Positions 55,001 through 62,613 of a stretch of DNA of 64,000 nt are shown here, one piece after another; position 1 is the stretch's first letter, and every line of letters starts with the position of its first letter. The notes beneath the pieces are model-generated. The model searched no databases. It was not told the DNA's origin and was given only the letters and a program-made list of their open reading frames with translations. This stretch comes from Pseudomonas sp. WS 5079 (GTDB lineage Bacteria; Pseudomonadota; Gammaproteobacteria; Pseudomonadales; Pseudomonadaceae), in the NCBI RefSeq assembly GCF_012985465.1, contig NZ_JAAQWN010000012.1, forward strand, positions 109,377 through 173,376. Reading direction: 5' to 3'. A program made the position numbers and the translations under genes.

Positions 55001-55167
55001 GTTTGTGCGGACGCGCCTGGGTAGGTCACCTGGATATCAATGGCGGTTGGCGCGATGGCCGGGTATTGGTTGATGGGCAACTTCAGGATCGACAGTGCCC
55101 CGACCAGCATGATCACCAGGGCTATTACCCAGGCGAAAATGGGACGGTCGATAAAAAATTTCGACAT
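52000..55167 (-). CDS. emhB: RND efflux inner-membrane pump (EmhB/TtgB/MexB family)
   Basis: A 1055-residue proton-driven RND pump, full length for HAE-1 members. It begins MSKFFIDRPIFAWVIALVIMLVG. The essential Asp pair is in GLLVDDAIVVVENVERVM and the ALVGIALVLSAVLLPMAFFGG segment follows. The conserved Lys of helix 10 is in VGLASKNAILIVEFAKEL. It exports hydrophobic antibiotics, dyes and aromatic hydrocarbons in P. fluorescens and P. putida relatives. Three bases separate it from emhA. Confidence 0.96.
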   Translation of the reverse strand: MSKFFIDRPIFAWVIALVIMLVGALSILKLPINQYPAIAPTAIDIQVTYPGASAQTVQDTVVQVIEQQLNGIDNLRYVASDSNSDGSMTITATFNQGTNPDIAQVQVQNKLNLATPLLPQEVQQQGIRVTKSVKNFLMVIGLVSEDGTMSKDDLSNYIVSNIQDPISRTSGVGDFQVFGSQYAMRIWLDPAKLNNFQMTPVDVSSAIAAQNVQVATGQLGGLPALPGTQLNATIIGKTRLQSAEQFEKILLRVNSDGSQVRLGDVARVELGGQNYSISAQFNGKPASGMAIKLASGANALDTAKAIRATVASLEPFFPPGMKAVVPYDTTPVVTESISGVVDTLVEAIILVFLVMYLFLQNFRATIITTMTVPVVLLGTFGILAAFGFTINTLTMFGMILAIGLLVDDAIVVVENVERVMAEEHLSPKEATVKSMSQIQGALVGIALVLSAVLLPMAFFGGSTGVIYKQFSITIVSAMALSVLVALIFTPALCATMLKPIDPEKHGQPKRGFFGWFNRTFDRGVLSYERGVGNMIKHKAPSFLVYLIIFAGMIWLFTRIPSAFLPEEDQGVIFAQVQTPVGSSAERTQTVIDDMRAFLLNDKEGEPGEGKAVQSVFTVNGFNFAGRGQSSGLAFVMLKPWDQRDASMSVFEVAKRAQGYFFQTFKDAMVFAIVPPSVLELGNATGFDVFLQDQGGVGHDALMNARNQFLGMAAQSKILAGVRPNGVNDEPQYELTIDDEKASAQGISLSSINQTLAIALGGSYVNDFIDRGRVKKVYIQGEAAGRMSPEDLNKWFVRANDGKMVPLSAIASGNWIFGSPKLSRYNGVAAMEVLGTPAPGYSTGDAMAEVERIAKQLPAGVGYAWTGLSYEERLSGSQAPALYALSLLVVFLCLAALYESWSIPIAVVLVVPLGVIGALMATSLRGLSNDVFFQVGLLVTVGLASKNAILIVEFAKELHEQGKGIVEAAIEASRMRLRPIIMTSMAFVLGVLPLAISSGAGSGSQHAIGTGVIGGMITATVLAIFWVPLFFVTVSAMGSRKKTDKSDTPNTPKEAG

Positions 55168-55170
55168 GTA

Positions 55171-56313
55171 TTACTCCCCTTTGCCAGCGGCGGCGGCAGG
55201 AGCAGAACCGGCGGGCTTGGCGTTGGTGGCTTCCTTCGCTTCAACCGTGATGCCCGGCTTGATGAACTGCAAGCCTTCGGTGATCACACGGTCACCGGCA
55301 TTCAGGCCCTTTTCCACTAGCCAGTAGGCGCCGGCGGTACGGTTGGCCACCAGCACGCGCTGTTCGACCTTGTTGTCGGCGGTGACGACCAGCGCAGTCG
55401 GGATGCCCCGGATGTCGCGGGTCACGCCTTGTTGTGGGGCGAGGATCGCCTTGCTGTTCACGCCGGCCTGCAATTGTGCGTGGACAAACATGCCCGGCAA
55501 CAGGGTGTGATCAGGGTTGGGGAACACAGCGCGCAGGGTTACCGAGCCAGTGGTCTGGTCGACCGACACTTCGGAAAATTCCAGGCGGCCTTGCTGGGTG
55601 TATTCGCTGCCGTCTTCCAGGGTCAGCTTGACCATGGCCGCGTTTTCACCGGCTTTCTGCAGTTGGCCGCTTTCCAGGTCGCGACGCAGTTTCAGCATCT
55701 CGGCGGAGGATTGCGTGACGTCGACGTAGATCGGGTCCAGTTGCTGGATCACGGCCATGGCGTCTGCCTGGCCATTGCTGACCAATGCGCCTTCGGTGAC
55801 CGAGGAACGCCCGATACGCCCGGAGATCGGGGCGAACACCTTGGTGTAGCGCACGTTGATCTGAGCCGTCTGCAGGTTGGCTTCGGAAGTCATGCGGTTG
55901 GATACGGCGGTGTCGTATTCCTGGCGGCTGACCGCCTGCTCGTTGACCAGTTGTTTGTAGCGGTCGGCAATCGACTTGGTCTGTTGCAGGTTGGCCTGGG
56001 CGCTTTTCAGGGTCGCCTCATACACCGACGGATCGATCTGATAGAGCTGCTGGCCTTCCTTGACGTCGCCGCCTTCCTTGAATAGGCGCTTGAGAATGAT
56101 GCCATTGACCTGGGGGCGGACTTCCGCGATGCGGAACGCAGTGGTGCGGCCCGGCAATTCGGAGGTCAGGGTATAGGCTTGAGGTTGAAGGGTGACCACG
56201 CCGACCTGAGGGGTTTGAGCGGGCGGCGCCGCTTCTTCCTTTTTACATCCGCTGAGCAGCGATGCCAGGGCGACGGCAGTGACCAGAGCGGTAACAGCTG
56301 GCTTAAGTTGCAT
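55171..56313 (-). CDS. emhA: RND efflux periplasmic adaptor (EmhA/TtgA/MexA family)
   Basis: A 380-residue membrane-fusion lipoprotein (lipobox SLLSGC, C23). The adaptor has a lipoyl/coiled-coil hairpin region (VNGIILKRLFKEGGDVKEGQQLYQIDP to VSRQEYDTAV), a beta-barrel domain and a C-terminal GITVEAKEATNAKPAGS tail. The ATG at 56313 follows GAGG; an in-frame start 12 codons upstream would break the signal sequence. First gene of the operon. Confidence 0.95.
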   Translation of the reverse strand: MQLKPAVTALVTAVALASLLSGCKKEEAAPPAQTPQVGVVTLQPQAYTLTSELPGRTTAFRIAEVRPQVNGIILKRLFKEGGDVKEGQQLYQIDPSVYEATLKSAQANLQQTKSIADRYKQLVNEQAVSRQEYDTAVSNRMTSEANLQTAQINVRYTKVFAPISGRIGRSSVTEGALVSNGQADAMAVIQQLDPIYVDVTQSSAEMLKLRRDLESGQLQKAGENAAMVKLTLEDGSEYTQQGRLEFSEVSVDQTTGSVTLRAVFPNPDHTLLPGMFVHAQLQAGVNSKAILAPQQGVTRDIRGIPTALVVTADNKVEQRVLVANRTAGAYWLVEKGLNAGDRVITEGLQFIKPGITVEAKEATNAKPAGSAPAAAAGKGE

Positions 56314-56401
56314 GAAGATCCTCGGGTCAGGCGCGCTTGATGCGCACAAGAAGTGTGGAAGGGTAAAAAACAGACAGTGAGTAGATAAGTAGCTTGCTAG
56401 G

Positions 56402-56432
56402 CAATATACTTACGTTCATGGTTGTTTGTAAA
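56402..56432 (-). promoter_or_regulatory. TtgR/EmhR-type operator overlapping the emhABC promoter
   Basis: On the minus strand the sequence TTTACAAACAACCATGAACG followed by TAAGTATATTG is almost identical to the P. putida ttgR-ttgA operator as I recall it. The -35 TTTACA and -10 TATATT (18-base spacer) lie inside it, so repressor binding would block RNA polymerase at the pump promoter. It sits between emhA and the divergent emhR. Confidence 0.8.
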
Positions 56433-56578
56433 CTCTTGACAGGCTTCGCGGATTCCTTACAAAGCAATGCCCAAAGCCTCGATTCTAGTACGTTCGATGC
56501 CCATGAAGGCGTCGTCCCATAATTATTCAGAAGGTGGTTATCCACCACCGCCCGTGTCCTGATTGAGGTGTTACTGCC

Positions 56579-57211
56579 ATGGTTCGTCGTACCAAAGAGG
56601 AAGCTCAGGAAACGCGCAGCCAGATACTTGAAGCCGCCGAGCAAGCCTTTTATGAGCGCGGTGTTGCGCGCACTACGCTGGCGGATATCGCGGCGCGGGC
56701 GGGTGTGACGCGGGGCGCGATCTATTGGCACTTCAGCAACAAGTCGGACCTGTTGCAGGCACTGCTCGACACGCTGCACGAACCCCTGGACGAATTGGCC
56801 AGGGCCAGTGAAAGCGAGGATGAGGTAGATCCGCTGGGCTGCATGCGCAAGCTGCTGATCCATCTTTTTCATCAGGTGGCCCTGGACCCGAAGACTCGGC
56901 GCATTAATGAGATCCTGTTCCATAAGTGCGAATTTACCGACGAAATGTGCGACATGCGCCGTCAACGCCAGACCCATAGCCTTGAGTGCAACCTGCGTAT
57001 CGGCCTGACGTTGCGCAATGCAGTCCACCGCGGGCAACTTCCGGAAAACCTCGACACCGCTCGTGGGGCGGTATGCATTCATGCCTACATCAACGGGCTT
57101 GTTGGCCAGTGGCTCCTGGTGCCTGACAGTTTCGAGCTGTATCAGCAGGCCGAGCGCCTGGTGGATATTGGGCTGGACATGCTGCGCTTGAGCCCCAGCC
57201 TGCGCAATTGA
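56579..57211 (+). CDS. emhR: TetR-family repressor of emhABC (EmhR/TtgR)
   Basis: A 210-residue repressor. The TetR DNA-binding domain is at residues about 10-57 (EEAQETRSQILEAAEQAFYERG, TLADIAARAGVTRGAIYWHFSNKSDL) and matches AcrR/TtgR almost throughout. The C-terminal ligand pocket binds aromatic effectors in TtgR. Divergent from the pump with a shared operator 150 bases upstream. Release of the repressor by substrates would induce the pump. Confidence 0.94.
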   Translation: MVRRTKEEAQETRSQILEAAEQAFYERGVARTTLADIAARAGVTRGAIYWHFSNKSDLLQALLDTLHEPLDELARASESEDEVDPLGCMRKLLIHLFHQVALDPKTRRINEILFHKCEFTDEMCDMRRQRQTHSLECNLRIGLTLRNAVHRGQLPENLDTARGAVCIHAYINGLVGQWLLVPDSFELYQQAERLVDIGLDMLRLSPSLRN

Positions 57212-57433
57212 TACAAAATGCGTAATTACGTCTGTTTGTGTCAATAGTAAAGCCCAAGGACGGTCAATCGTCCTTCCGGCTTATTTGTGGGGTGACTTTA
57301 TATACGCGCTGGCGCCAGGTTGAAAGGTAGCCGGCTAAGTATTTTGTAGCGATATTGTTGCATTGCTGTGAAGGAATGTTACCGAACCTGCGGGAGCGAA
57401 CTGTCTCTAAGTGATGTGCTGGCTGGCCCACCG

Positions 57434-57460
57434 CTATCGCGGGCAAGCCCGCTCCTACAT
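57434..57460. repeat. Solitary REP unit
   Basis: CTATCGCGGGCAAGCCCGCT plus CCTACAT, the same unit as in the REPINs, without a visible partner. Confidence 0.8.
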
Positions 57461-57487
57461 TGGGCAGCGGTGTTTTGAAGATCCAAT

Positions 57488-57520
57488 AAAAAGCCCCGGC
57501 TCTTGTGAGCCGGGGCTTTT
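57488..57520. terminator. Bidirectional rho-independent terminator
   Basis: AAAAAGCCCCGGCTC, TTG, TGAGCCGGGGCTTTT: a 12-base GC-rich stem with A/T runs, ending the OYE operon and possibly emhR. Confidence 0.9.
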
Positions 57521-57533
57521 GCGTTGTTGCGGG

Positions 57534-58589
57534 TCAGAGCGCCAGGGTCGGGTAGTCGATATAGCCGACCGGGCCTGGGGTGTAGAAGGTTTGCGCAATG
57601 GCTTCGTTCAGCGGTGTATCGGCTTTGAGGCGCGCCGGCAGGTCCGGGTTGGCGATAAACGGAACGCCGAAGGCTACCGCATCGGCCTTGCCCGCTGCCA
57701 GCCAGGCATTGGCGCTGTCCTTGGTGAAGCGCTCGTTGGCGATAAACGGGCCACCGAACGCAGCTTTCAAGTGCGGGCCCAGGCTGTCGTCGGCGTCTTT
57801 CTCGCGGGCGCTGATAAAGGCGATGCCACGCTTGCCCAATTCACGGGCGACGTAGGTAAAGGTTTCTGCCAGGTTGGCATCGCCCATGTCATGGAGGTCG
57901 GCCCGTGGCGACAAATGCATCCCCACACGGCCAGCGCCCCAGACCTCGATCACTGCATCGGTCACTTCCAGCAACAGCCGTGCGCGATTTTCCACAGAGC
58001 CGCCGTACTCGTCGGTGCGCTGGTTGGTGCTGCTTTGCAGGAACTGGTCGAGCAGGTAGCCATTGGCCCCATGCACTTGTACCCCGTCAAAGCCGGCGGC
58101 CTTGGCGTTCTCGGCACCCACGCGGTAAGCGTCGACGATATCGGCGATTTCTGCGGTTTCCAGGGCGCGTGGGGCCGGATAGTCGGCCAGCGGGCGCACC
58201 AGGCTGACGTGGCCGGCAGGCTGGATGGCGCTCGGTGCTACCGGGGTCTCGCCGTTCAGGTACGACGGGTGGGAGATCCGCCCCACATGCCACAGTTGCA
58301 GGAAGATCTTGCCGCCGGCGCCGTGCACGGCCTTGGTGATGTTGGTCCAGCCGCGCACCTGGTCGTTGGACCAGATGCCCGGGGTGTCCGGGTAGCCCAC
58401 GCCCATCGGCGTCACCGAGGTGGCCTCGCTGAGGATCAGCCCGGCAGAGGCCCGCTGCACATAGTATTCAGCCATCAGCGCATTCGGCACGCGGCCGGCA
58501 TCGGCACGGCAGCGGGTCAGCGGCGCCATGATGATGCGGTTCGACAGCTGCACATCACCCAGTTTGATTGGATCGAAAATAGTCGTCAT
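57534..58589 (-). CDS. Old Yellow Enzyme-family FMN oxidoreductase (NemA/XenB-like)
   Basis: A 351-residue TIM-barrel FMN flavoprotein that reduces activated alkenes, quinones, N-ethylmaleimide or nitro compounds with NADPH. The substrate-binding H-x-x-N pair lies in GVQVHGANGYLLDQFLQ. Start TIFDPIKLGDVQLSNRIIMAPLTR and VENRARLLLEVTDAVIEVWG are family-typical. It is the third gene of an ArsR-MFS-OYE operon, suggesting defence against an electrophile that the pump also exports. An in-frame GTG at 58598 is an alternative start. Confidence 0.92.
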   Translation of the reverse strand: MTTIFDPIKLGDVQLSNRIIMAPLTRCRADAGRVPNALMAEYYVQRASAGLILSEATSVTPMGVGYPDTPGIWSNDQVRGWTNITKAVHGAGGKIFLQLWHVGRISHPSYLNGETPVAPSAIQPAGHVSLVRPLADYPAPRALETAEIADIVDAYRVGAENAKAAGFDGVQVHGANGYLLDQFLQSSTNQRTDEYGGSVENRARLLLEVTDAVIEVWGAGRVGMHLSPRADLHDMGDANLAETFTYVARELGKRGIAFISAREKDADDSLGPHLKAAFGGPFIANERFTKDSANAWLAAGKADAVAFGVPFIANPDLPARLKADTPLNEAIAQTFYTPGPVGYIDYPTLAL

Positions 58590-58615
58590 CGCAAACACTC
58601 GTCTGTTCTAAGTGG

Positions 58616-59782
58616 TTAATTAGTGGCGGGGGCCAGGTCGGCATCGCCGCTCTGGCGGAACGTGATCAGCGTGACCAGCAGCGCCAGGATCGCCAGGGCC
58701 GCAGCCGCCAACGGCACGCTGGTCAGGCCGAAACCATGGGCAATCACACTGCCGCCAACCCAGGCGCCCAGGGCGTTGCCGATGTTGAACGCGCCGATAT
58801 TGAGGGTCGACACCAGGTTGGGCGCGGCCTTGCCGAAGGTCACCACGTTGATCTGCAATGCCGGCACGGCGGCAAACGACGCGGTGGCCCAGAGGAACAA
58901 GGTGATTTCGGTGGGGATGATGGCGACGCTGGTCCAGGTCAGTGCGGTGGACACCACGGCCATGCTGATGAACACGCCGATCAGGGTGGCCGCCAGGCGC
59001 TTGTCCGCCAGCTTGCCACCGATGATGTTGCCCACGGTCAGGCCCAGGCCGATCAGCAGCAGGGTCCAGGTCACACCCTTGGGCGAGATGCCGGTGACAT
59101 CGCCGAGCAGCGGTGCGACGTAGGTGAAGAGGGTGAACATCGACGCGGCAAACAGCGCGGTCATGCTCAGCGACAACCAGATCCCGGCACCCTTGAGGGC
59201 CGCCAGTTCGGCGCGCATATCGAGTTTCTCTTCATCACGCTTGGCCGGCAGGAAGCGGATCAGGCCGATCAGCGCAATCACACCAATCACCGTCACCGCC
59301 CAGAAGGTCGAGCGCCAGCCGGCTTCCTGGCCCAGCGCGGTGCCCAGGGGCACGCCGAGCACATTGGCCAGGGTCAGGCCGGTAAACATCAGGGCCACCG
59401 CCGAAGCACGCTTGTTGGCCGGCACCAGGTTGGCGGCCACCACCGAGCCGATGCCGAAGAAGGCGCCGTGGCACAGCGCGGTCACTACACGGGCAAACAT
59501 CAGCACGTTGTAGTCACTGGCCAGGGCGCAGAGCAGGTTGCCGATGATGAAAATGCCCATCAGCGCTACCAGGGCAGCCTTGCGCGGCAGCTTGGCGGTG
59601 GCCAGTGCCATGAAAGGTGCACCGATGGCCACGCCCAGGGCATAGCCGGTCACCAGCCAGCCGGCGCCTGGAATCGACACACCGAGGTCGGCCGCCACAT
59701 CGGGCAACAGGCCCATGATGACGAATTCGGTGGTACCGATGGCGAAGGCGCTTAAGGCCAGTATGAGTAGCGAGAGAGGCAT
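58616..59782 (-). CDS. MFS efflux transporter (DHA1, YdhP/arabinose-efflux type)
   Basis: A 388-residue 12-helix proton-driven exporter. LSAFAIGTTEFVIMGLLPDVAADLGVS and LVTGYALGVAIGAPFMALATAKLPRKAAL are typical of the DHA1/YdhP group. It starts 11 bases after the ArsR stop and lies 26 bases before the OYE gene, so it is in one transcript. The substrate is unknown. Confidence 0.92.
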   Translation of the reverse strand: MPLSLLILALSAFAIGTTEFVIMGLLPDVAADLGVSIPGAGWLVTGYALGVAIGAPFMALATAKLPRKAALVALMGIFIIGNLLCALASDYNVLMFARVVTALCHGAFFGIGSVVAANLVPANKRASAVALMFTGLTLANVLGVPLGTALGQEAGWRSTFWAVTVIGVIALIGLIRFLPAKRDEEKLDMRAELAALKGAGIWLSLSMTALFAASMFTLFTYVAPLLGDVTGISPKGVTWTLLLIGLGLTVGNIIGGKLADKRLAATLIGVFISMAVVSTALTWTSVAIIPTEITLFLWATASFAAVPALQINVVTFGKAAPNLVSTLNIGAFNIGNALGAWVGGSVIAHGFGLTSVPLAAAALAILALLVTLITFRQSGDADLAPATN

Positions 59783-59793
59783 TGTGGGGTCCT

Positions 59794-60108
59794 TTACAGC
59801 GGTGGGCTGAGTTCTTCGGTGATGGCTTGGATAAACGCTTGGATCACGTCTTCATTGCGGCGGAAAAAGTGCCACTGCCCGGCTTTCTGGCTGCTGATCA
59901 AGCTCGCCCGTTGCAGGGTGGCCAGGTGCGCCGAGACGGTAGACTGCGACAGGCCGCAGCGTTGATCGATCTGGCCGGCGCAGATGCCGTACTCGTGGTT
60001 GTGCACTTGTTCGGGGAACTGCACTTTCGGGTCTTTCAGCCAGTTGAGAATGTCTCGCCGTACTGGGTGTGCCAGGGCTTTTATTATTTCGTCGAGGTCA
60101 ATGGACAT
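59794..60108 (-). CDS. ArsR-family regulator
   Basis: A 104-residue winged-helix repressor (LAHPVRRDILNWL, LSQSTVSAHLATLQRASLI, GQWHFFRR). It lacks the ELCVC metal motif of ArsR itself but has two cysteines, C43 and C51, just before the recognition helix, so thiol-based sensing of electrophiles is possible. It heads the MFS-OYE operon and probably represses it at the palindromic sites upstream. Confidence 0.9.
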   Translation of the reverse strand: MSIDLDEIIKALAHPVRRDILNWLKDPKVQFPEQVHNHEYGICAGQIDQRCGLSQSTVSAHLATLQRASLISSQKAGQWHFFRRNEDVIQAFIQAITEELSPPL

Positions 60109-60131
60109 GGCAGGGCTCGGTGTGGGTAAAA

Positions 60132-60228
60132 CGTTATATCGCGATGAGGCGAACTTTAAATCGCTATATCCCGATATACCAATACGATTTTGATCTTGTT
60201 ACCAGATAAATCGGTATATCGGGTTATA
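60132..60228. promoter_or_regulatory. Clustered palindromes, likely ArsR operators
   Basis: Three ATATCG-type elements: TTATATCGCGAT (60134-60145), TATATCCCGATATACC (60165-60180) and GGTATATCGGGTTATA (60213-60228). The second and third are inverted copies matching at 14 of 16 positions. They fill the 154-base divergent gap between the ArsR gene and acpH. Confidence 0.6.
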
Positions 60229-60262
60229 ACGATACGTTGGCGGCAGTGCTAAACTGCGCGTC

Positions 60263-60847
60263 ATGAATTATCTCGCACATCTACACCTCGGCGGCCAACT
60301 TCCTGCACAACTGCTGGGCAGCCTCTATGGCGATTTCGTCAAAGGCCGCCTGCAGGGCCAGTACCACCCGCAAATCGAGGCGGCGATCCAGCTGCATCGC
60401 TCCATTGACCGTTTCACCGACAGCCACCCGTTGGTCGGGCAGGCGTTGTCACGGTTCACCCTGACCCGGCGCCGCTATGCGGGGATCGTCCTCGACGTGT
60501 TCTTCGACCATTGCCTGGCGCGCGATTGGGCACAGTATGCCGACCAGCCGCTGGAACGCTTTACCTCCCAGGTGTACCGGGTGCTGGCGGCCGAACCGCA
60601 GCTGCCAGGGCGCCTGGCGCAGATTGCACCGTATATGGCGGCCGATGACTGGCTGGGTTCTTACCGCGAGTTCGCGGTAATGGAGCACGTACTGCGGGGG
60701 ATTGCCCGGCGCCTGAGCCAACCTCAGGAACTGGACCGGGCGATGCAGGAACTGCGGGTGCTGTATGAGCCGTTGAGCGAGGATTTCCGGGTGTTCTATC
60801 CCCAGTTGCAGGCCTATGCAGATAGTCAAATATCCACGCCGATCTAA
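60263..60847 (+). CDS. acpH: Acyl carrier protein phosphodiesterase
   Basis: A 194-residue HD-like hydrolase that removes phosphopantetheine from acyl carrier protein. MNYLAHLHL, LLGSLYGDFVKGR and HRSIDRFTDSHP (with the metal-binding His and Asp) are family signatures. Full length for AcpH/YajB. Divergent from the ArsR gene. Confidence 0.93.
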   Translation: MNYLAHLHLGGQLPAQLLGSLYGDFVKGRLQGQYHPQIEAAIQLHRSIDRFTDSHPLVGQALSRFTLTRRRYAGIVLDVFFDHCLARDWAQYADQPLERFTSQVYRVLAAEPQLPGRLAQIAPYMAADDWLGSYREFAVMEHVLRGIARRLSQPQELDRAMQELRVLYEPLSEDFRVFYPQLQAYADSQISTPI

Positions 60848-60920
60848 TGTGGGAGCTGGCTTGCCTGCGATAGCGGTGTATCAGTCGCCACTGCTATCGC
60901 AGGCAAGCCAGCGCCTACAT
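60848..60920. repeat. REP inverted pair (REPIN)
   Basis: TGTGGGAGCTGGCTTGCCTG plus CGATAGC faces the reverse complement GCTATCGCAGGCAAGCCAGC plus GCCTACA, with small mismatches. Located between convergent acpH and olsA, where it may serve both 3' ends. Confidence 0.88.
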
Positions 60921-60936
60921 TTTTTGCGTGTTTGCC

Positions 60937-61728
60937 TCAGGCCGCGTACGCCGGCCGAACCGGCACTTGCTCGCTTTGCGGCACCGCTCCAAACAACGCC
61001 TTCTGCACCGCCTGCTGCGCCTGGTACGCCAGCGCCGCACGCTCCTGCCCGGCGCAGGCAATGGGTTTGAGCAGATGAATCTCAACGTCGCCCTGATCGT
61101 TGCCAAACAGACGCATCAGGTGCGAGAGCAAATCATCGTCACCAATAAACGGCGCGAGCGGATCAATCTGCCCATCGCGCAGATAGCGGATCGCCACTGG
61201 TTGCAGCGCCACATCGGCATCAATCGCACTGGCCAGCAGCCGGCCATGAAAGGTGCGCAGGCTGCGGCCATCAGTGGTGGTGCCTTCGGGGAACATCAGC
61301 AGCGGGTGTTTTTGCTCTAGATGCCGGGTCATCTGCTTGCGGATCAATTGGCTGTCCCCCGAGCCCCGGCGGATAAACAGGCTGCCGGCCTTGGCGGCCA
61401 ACCAACCAGCCACTGGCCAGGTGCGCACTTCGGCCTTGGACAGGAACGACAGCGGCGCCACCATCCCCAGCAGCGGGATATCGGTCCAGGACACATGGTT
61501 GCTGACCCACAGCATCGGCTGTTGCGGCAACTCACCGTGCACGCTCACGCGAAAGGGCAGGGCATTGCTCAGGCGCGCCATGAAAAACCGCGACCAGCGC
61601 TGGCGCCGCACCATGGAATTGGCCACGCCCAAGCGTTCGAACAGGCCAAACACCCCGGCCATGCTCAAGCCCAGCGCCACCACCAACAGCACGCGGGCGA
61701 TCCGCCCGTAGACCCGCAGGCGGCCCAT
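60937..61728 (-). CDS. olsA: Lyso-ornithine lipid O-acyltransferase
   Basis: A 263-residue PlsC-superfamily acyltransferase. It has one N-terminal membrane helix (LLVVALGLSMAGVFGLF), the catalytic NHVSWTD (NHxxxxD motif), GSLFIRRGSG and FPEGTTTDGRSLRTFHGRL. The adjoining olsB shows it makes ornithine lipid by adding the second acyl chain. The start at 61728 overlaps the olsB stop (TGATG). Confidence 0.88.
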   Translation of the reverse strand: MGRLRVYGRIARVLLVVALGLSMAGVFGLFERLGVANSMVRRQRWSRFFMARLSNALPFRVSVHGELPQQPMLWVSNHVSWTDIPLLGMVAPLSFLSKAEVRTWPVAGWLAAKAGSLFIRRGSGDSQLIRKQMTRHLEQKHPLLMFPEGTTTDGRSLRTFHGRLLASAIDADVALQPVAIRYLRDGQIDPLAPFIGDDDLLSHLMRLFGNDQGDVEIHLLKPIACAGQERAALAYQAQQAVQKALFGAVPQSEQVPVRPAYAA

Positions 61729-62483
61729 CACATGGCCGCCTTGAAGTGACGGGCATAACGCGGGCACAACTCGTCGCGCTTGAGCAGGATGAACACGTCG
61801 GCCACCTGGAAATCCTCGTCCCAGCACGGCTCGCCGCAGATCTTCGCGCCCAGGCGCATGTAGGCCTTGAGCAGCGGCGGCATTTCGGCGATGACGTTGG
61901 ATGGCAAATCCAGGCTCGGCAGGGGCTTTTTCGGCTCGGCGCGCAGGTGTTCGTTGCACAGGTAGCGTTCGCGCAGGCGCTGCATGATTGCGTGGGCCTG
62001 GATGCCACCGTCATGCATCGGGATGCTCGCGCAGCCCATCAGGTAGCTGTAGCCGCCCTGGTTGAGGACTTCGGCCAACTCGCCCCACAGCACCGCGATA
62101 GTGCCGCCGTTGCGGTAGGCCGGGTCGACACAGGTACGGCCGATTTCCAGGATCGGCCCCTGCAAATGCAACAGGCCGTGGAGGCTGAATTCTTCTTCGC
62201 TGTAGAACCGGCCCAGGGTGCTGGCCGCCTGGTGATCCAGCAGCCGGGTGGTGGCAACCAGTCGCCCGGTGTTCAAGTCCCGTACGCCAATGTGGCTGCA
62301 GTGAACATCATAGTCATCCATGTCCAAGCCCAGTTCTGCGCCTTTGAGCTTGGCATTGAACTCGCCGCTGAAAACGCTGAAACGCAAGGCCTGGGCTTCC
62401 TGCAAAGCCTGGGCGCCGATCAGGCGTTCGGCTTGCAGACGGCGTTCATTGCCGGTGTCACTGATGCGGGCGATCTGAGTCAT
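61728..62483 (-). CDS. olsB: L-ornithine N-acyltransferase OlsB
   Basis: A 251-residue GNAT-fold enzyme that transfers a 3-hydroxyacyl group from ACP to ornithine, forming lyso-ornithine lipid. Family blocks are ALRFSVFSGEFNAKL, EIGRTCVDPAYRNGGTI and LMGCASIPMHDGGI. Ornithine lipids are phosphate-free membrane lipids, often made when phosphate is scarce. Upstream gene of the olsBA pair. Confidence 0.92.
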   Translation of the reverse strand: MTQIARISDTGNERRLQAERLIGAQALQEAQALRFSVFSGEFNAKLKGAELGLDMDDYDVHCSHIGVRDLNTGRLVATTRLLDHQAASTLGRFYSEEEFSLHGLLHLQGPILEIGRTCVDPAYRNGGTIAVLWGELAEVLNQGGYSYLMGCASIPMHDGGIQAHAIMQRLRERYLCNEHLRAEPKKPLPSLDLPSNVIAEMPPLLKAYMRLGAKICGEPCWDEDFQVADVFILLKRDELCPRYARHFKAAM

Positions 62484-62613
62484 GGCGAGTCTCCAGGTGC
62501 CGGCCAGGGTTGCGGCCAGTCGACTTTGTTGTGCAAAGTCAGGCTATGTACCCCCGGTGTCATCTCCATGAATCTACGGTGACGCTTAGATGACAGCCCC
62601 CAAGGAGCCCTCC

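Larger units (their letters stand above)
57212..57533. other. 322-base intergenic region between convergent emhR and the OYE gene
   Basis: It contains a single GCGGGCAAGC REP unit (57434-57460) and the bidirectional terminator (57488-57520). The left 200 bases show no gene. Confidence 0.7.

Noticed and set aside
53074..55320. 748-codon open frame antisense to emhB
   Set aside because: The product is His/Gln/Asp-rich without domains; emhB has full family identity on the opposite strand.
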